A stretch of 64,000 nt of DNA from JAJDZL01 sp965221175 (GTDB lineage Bacteria > Pseudomonadota > Gammaproteobacteria > Arenicellales > JAJDZL01). How positions within the stretch are numbered: position 1 is the stretch's first letter; the number at the start of each line of letters is the position of its first letter. The translations under genes and the position numbers were made by a program. The stretch spans positions 2,480,001-2,544,000 of the forward strand of contig OZ244867.1 in NCBI GenBank assembly GCA_965221175.1, given 5' to 3'. The notes under the pieces are model-generated. The model was given only the letters and a program-made list of their open reading frames with translations. It searched no databases and was not told where the DNA came from. This document shows, piece after piece, positions 61,405-64,000 of the stretch.

Positions 61405-61845
61405 ATGACTCCGAGAAGAGCAAGACGCTTAGGAATGGCCGGATTGATTGTTGTAGGGGTGTCTATCGCTCTTGCACTGATGTTGAATGCGTTCCAGAGC
61501 AATCTGCTGTATTTCATCAGTCCGAGCGAGGTGAAAGCTGGAGACGCGCCCATCGGAAAACAGTTTCGCATAGGCGGACTGGTTGTTGAGGGCAGTATTA
61601 ACCGGCCTGGTAACGACATGCTGGTTAAGTTCAAGGTTACAGACACGATAAGCACAGTACCAGTCCAATATACCGGTATTCTTCCGGATCTTTTCCGTGA
61701 GGGTCAAGGCGTAGTCGTCAGGGGAAGACTCGACTCACAGGGAAACTTCCAGGCGGACGAGGTGCTTGCCAAGCACGACGAAAACTATATGCCTCCTGAA
61801 GTCGCCGACGCATTGAAAGCCGCCCAGACCCTTCAAACGGAATAG
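61405..61845 (+). CDS. ccmE: Cytochrome c maturation heme chaperone CcmE
   Basis: Membrane-anchored periplasmic heme carrier of 146 residues. The N-terminal basic stretch (MTPRRARR) is followed by one membrane helix (about 9-30). The covalent heme ligand is His124 and the axial ligand Tyr128 in LAKHDENYMPPEV (HxxxY). Typical beta-barrel strands include KFKVTDTISTVPVQYTGILPDLFREGQGVV in part (VTDTISTVPVQYTG near 75). The 193-base gap before it shows no clear promoter. It is followed after 13 bases by ccmF. Confidence 0.95.
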   Translation: MTPRRARRLGMAGLIVVGVSIALALMLNAFQSNLLYFISPSEVKAGDAPIGKQFRIGGLVVEGSINRPGNDMLVKFKVTDTISTVPVQYTGILPDLFREGQGVVVRGRLDSQGNFQADEVLAKHDENYMPPEVADALKAAQTLQTE

Positions 61846-61858
61846 ATATCAACCGAAC

Positions 61859-63841
61859 ATGATTCCGGAACTTGGTCAATTCTGTTTAATTCTTGCATTG
61901 TGCATGGCGTTTGCTCAGGCTGCTTTGCCGATAACAGGGACACTATTGAGAGCGCCATCGTTGCTCGCCAGTGCCAGATACGCAGCCAGAGCACAGCTTT
62001 TGTTACTGCTACTGTCTTTTTTCTGCCTGACTTATGCATTTATTACTTTTGATTTTTCCGTTGTATATGTCGCCCAGAACTCGAACACGGAACTGCCGCT
62101 CATGTATCGAATATCAGCAGTCTGGGGTGCGCATGAAGGTTCACTACTATTGTGGGTGTTGATGCTGGCTGGCTGGACCGCGGCACTGTCTTGGTTTAGT
62201 CGCGAGGTTCCGGCAGATTTTCTAGCAAAGGTACTTGCAGTTCTCGGCGTAGTCAGCGTTGGTTTTCTGCTATTTCTGATATTAACTTCAAATCCGTTCA
62301 ATCGACTCATTCCGGCCGTAGCCGACGGCAAGGAATTGAATCCATTGCTGCAGGATTTCGGACTGGTTGTTCATCCGCCGATGCTGTACATGGGTTATGT
62401 CGGATTTTCCGTTGCGTTTGCATTTGCCGTGGCAGCACTGATCAGCGGGCGACTGGATGCGGCTTGGGCGCGTTGGTCGAAACCCTGGACAAATATGGCA
62501 TGGATTTTTTTGACTCTTGGGATCGCACTCGGCAGTTGGTGGGCTTATTACGAACTCGGCTGGGGCGGATGGTGGTTCTGGGACCCAGTGGAAAACGCCT
62601 CTTTCATGCCGTGGTTGGTCGGTACTGCACTGATACATTCTCTTGCAGCAACTGAAAAACGCGGCCTATTCAAATCGTGGACCGTATTGCTTGCAATGCT
62701 GGCCTTTTCACTGAGTTTGATTGGTGCATTTTTAGTTCGTTCTGGTGTGCTGACTTCCGTACACGCCTTTGCCAATGATCCAACCCGCGGTGTATTTCTT
62801 CTTATATTGATTTGTCTTGTGATCGGCGGTTCGCTTGCGATTTATGGATATAGAGCCCCCAGCATTCGTTCAAGCGGGACCTATTCCGTTGTTTCACGCG
62901 AAGCCGGCATCCTCCTCAACAATGTATTTTTAGTGACTGCTGCAGCGACCATTTTGCTGGGCACGCTGTATCCGCTTTTTCTGGATGCTCTCGGGCTCGG
63001 AAAAGTTTCAGTGGGTCCACCGTATTTCAATTCTGTATTCATCCCATTGACGCTGCCGCTTGCCGCGCTCGCCGGAATCGGTGCTTTGACACGCTGGAAA
63101 CGCGACCAATTCAGCCGCTTGATGGGTAGTCTTTGGCCGATGCTGGTGTTTAGCCTCGTACTGGGATTGGGATTGCCGTTTTTGAGTGAGGGTCCGTATC
63201 AATGGCTGGCTGCAGTCGGCTTGACATTGGCACTATGGACGGCATCTTCCACTGTTTTCGGATTGCTGGATCGAGTCAAGCGTCGTCCACAGAAAATACG
63301 CGCGCTGATGAATCTGCCTCGCGGTATCTGGGGGATGTCGGTCGCCCATTTCGGAATTGCAGTGTTCGTTGTTGGAGTAACCATGGTCAGCATCTATGAA
63401 AAAGAACAAGATCTGCGCATGGTGCCTGGTGATACCTATGAATTGGGCGGAGTCACCTTTCTTTTTGAAGGTGTGGTGAATAAGACGAAGGACAACTACA
63501 TTTCTTCTTTCGGTACCGTTAAAGCAAGTCGCGAAGGCAAGCACATTGCAACCGTGTTTCCCGAAAAACGCACCTACGCGACTCAAACCAACCCTCTGAC
63601 AGAAGCGGGAATTCGGCCCGGTTTTATCCGCGACCTTTATGTTTCAATCGGTGAGCCTCTGGACACCAATGGTGCATGGAGCTTGAGAATACATATCAAG
63701 CCGTTCGTACGCTGGATTTGGGGTGGTGCAATTTTGATGGCAATTGGTGGATTCCTGGCCGCAACCGACCAGCGGTTGAGGAGTCCGAGCACAAGACGGG
63801 AGCAAATCGCGGCGACCGCGGAAGTTGCCTCTGAGGCATGA
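61859..63841 (+). CDS. ccmF: Cytochrome c heme lyase subunit CcmF
   Basis: Integral membrane protein (660 residues, about 14-15 helices) that accepts heme from CcmE and attaches it to apocytochrome c in the periplasm. The tryptophan-rich WWD motif is at residues 235-246 (WGGWWFWDPVEN). Heme-ligand histidines are placed in segments such as VVHPPMLYMGYVGF near 171 and a conserved GLFKSWTVLLAMLAFSLSLIGAFLVRSG region near 270-297 (in part). Length fits the family (647 in E. coli). It overlaps the next gene by four bases. Confidence 0.96.
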   Translation: MIPELGQFCLILALCMAFAQAALPITGTLLRAPSLLASARYAARAQLLLLLLSFFCLTYAFITFDFSVVYVAQNSNTELPLMYRISAVWGAHEGSLLLWVLMLAGWTAALSWFSREVPADFLAKVLAVLGVVSVGFLLFLILTSNPFNRLIPAVADGKELNPLLQDFGLVVHPPMLYMGYVGFSVAFAFAVAALISGRLDAAWARWSKPWTNMAWIFLTLGIALGSWWAYYELGWGGWWFWDPVENASFMPWLVGTALIHSLAATEKRGLFKSWTVLLAMLAFSLSLIGAFLVRSGVLTSVHAFANDPTRGVFLLILICLVIGGSLAIYGYRAPSIRSSGTYSVVSREAGILLNNVFLVTAAATILLGTLYPLFLDALGLGKVSVGPPYFNSVFIPLTLPLAALAGIGALTRWKRDQFSRLMGSLWPMLVFSLVLGLGLPFLSEGPYQWLAAVGLTLALWTASSTVFGLLDRVKRRPQKIRALMNLPRGIWGMSVAHFGIAVFVVGVTMVSIYEKEQDLRMVPGDTYELGGVTFLFEGVVNKTKDNYISSFGTVKASREGKHIATVFPEKRTYATQTNPLTEAGIRPGFIRDLYVSIGEPLDTNGAWSLRIHIKPFVRWIWGGAILMAIGGFLAATDQRLRSPSTRREQIAATAEVASEA

Positions 63842-64000
63842 GCTTAGTGCAATCGTTTTTTACTCGACCGAAATTCCTGATTCCACTGATCGTATTTCTG
63901 TCGGTGGCTGGATTCTTTGCAGCTGGACTCAAGCTTGACTCCACTCGCGTACCCTCTCCTTTAGTTGGGAAAAGCGCACCGTCATTTAATTTGCCGCTGC
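63838..64000 (+). CDS. ccmG: Cytochrome c maturation thioredoxin CcmG/DsbE (5' part only)
   Basis: The gene starts within the ccmF stop codon (ATGA) and runs off the window after 54 codons. The product begins with a short cytoplasmic segment, one membrane helix (about residues 12-31: FLIPLIVFLSVAGFFAAGL in part) and then STRVPSPLVGKSAPSFNLP, the typical entry to the thioredoxin-like domain of CcmG. The CxxC motif lies beyond the end. Confidence 0.88.
   Translation, partial: MSLVQSFFTRPKFLIPLIVFLSVAGFFAAGLKLDSTRVPSPLVGKSAPSFNLPL

Overview
The window looks like a chromosomal segment of a gammaproteobacterium, probably an uncultured marine or host-associated one. This is an inference. It rests on the order atpIBEFHAGDC-glmU-glmS, a DsbE/CcmG-type cytochrome c maturation cluster, a yejABEF peptide transporter, a glyA-soxBDAG sarcosine oxidase operon and moderate G+C content. 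No rRNA, tRNA or CRISPR array was recognised.

Layout. 0-5.8 kb: yejABEF microcin C/oligopeptide ABC importer. 6.1-7.8 kb: an Amt ammonium transporter followed by a 64-residue membrane protein and a strong terminator. 7.9-19.1 kb (minus strand): a PrxQ-type peroxiredoxin, glmS, glmU and the complete F1Fo ATP synthase operon. 19.7-25.1 kb: a first accessory block with a DUF4143 ATPase, a Fic enzyme with an AbiEi-like N-terminus, and a DUF5131/three-Cys-motif gene paired with its TcmP partner. 25.5-30.2 kb: gpsA, then a tungstate importer (tupABC) overlapping a fused mobA-mobB gene. 30.4-34.1 kb: a second accessory block with a second Fic gene behind an array of octamer sites and a type II restriction-modification pair preceded by an unusual inverted-repeat element. 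34.2-38.5 kb: an ECF sigma factor and a membrane-anchored VWA protein, bracketed by a truncated and an intact copy of a glycerophosphodiester phosphodiesterase gene. 38.7-41.2 kb: Fe-S protein, MaoC hydratase, alcohol dehydrogenase and BolA. 41.4-49.7 kb: one-carbon metabolism (glyA, soxBDAG, metF-like, a SAM methyltransferase). 49.8-51.5 kb: gamma-glutamyltransferase. 52.2-54.1 kb: an insertion sequence. 54.5-57.9 kb: serA-like, serC and DUF1015. 57.9-61.2 kb: a nitrilase-superfamily amidase with a 40-residue membrane peptide gene behind it, then an SLC13 carrier. 61.4 kb to the end: ccmE, ccmF and the start of ccmG.

The housekeeping parts link amino-nitrogen and one-carbon use. Peptides and ammonium are imported, sarcosine is demethylated to glycine with folate-bound C1 units, glycine and serine interconvert through GlyA, and serine is made by SerA/SerC. 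Three stretches carry accessory genes of likely conflict, defence or regulatory function. The most unusual observations are the sigma/VWA cassette flanked by a 358-bp direct repeat, the structured element at the predicted 5' end of the restriction-modification transcript, the TcmP-DUF5131 pair, the Fic gene with a four-site operator, and the small protein gene tied to amt.
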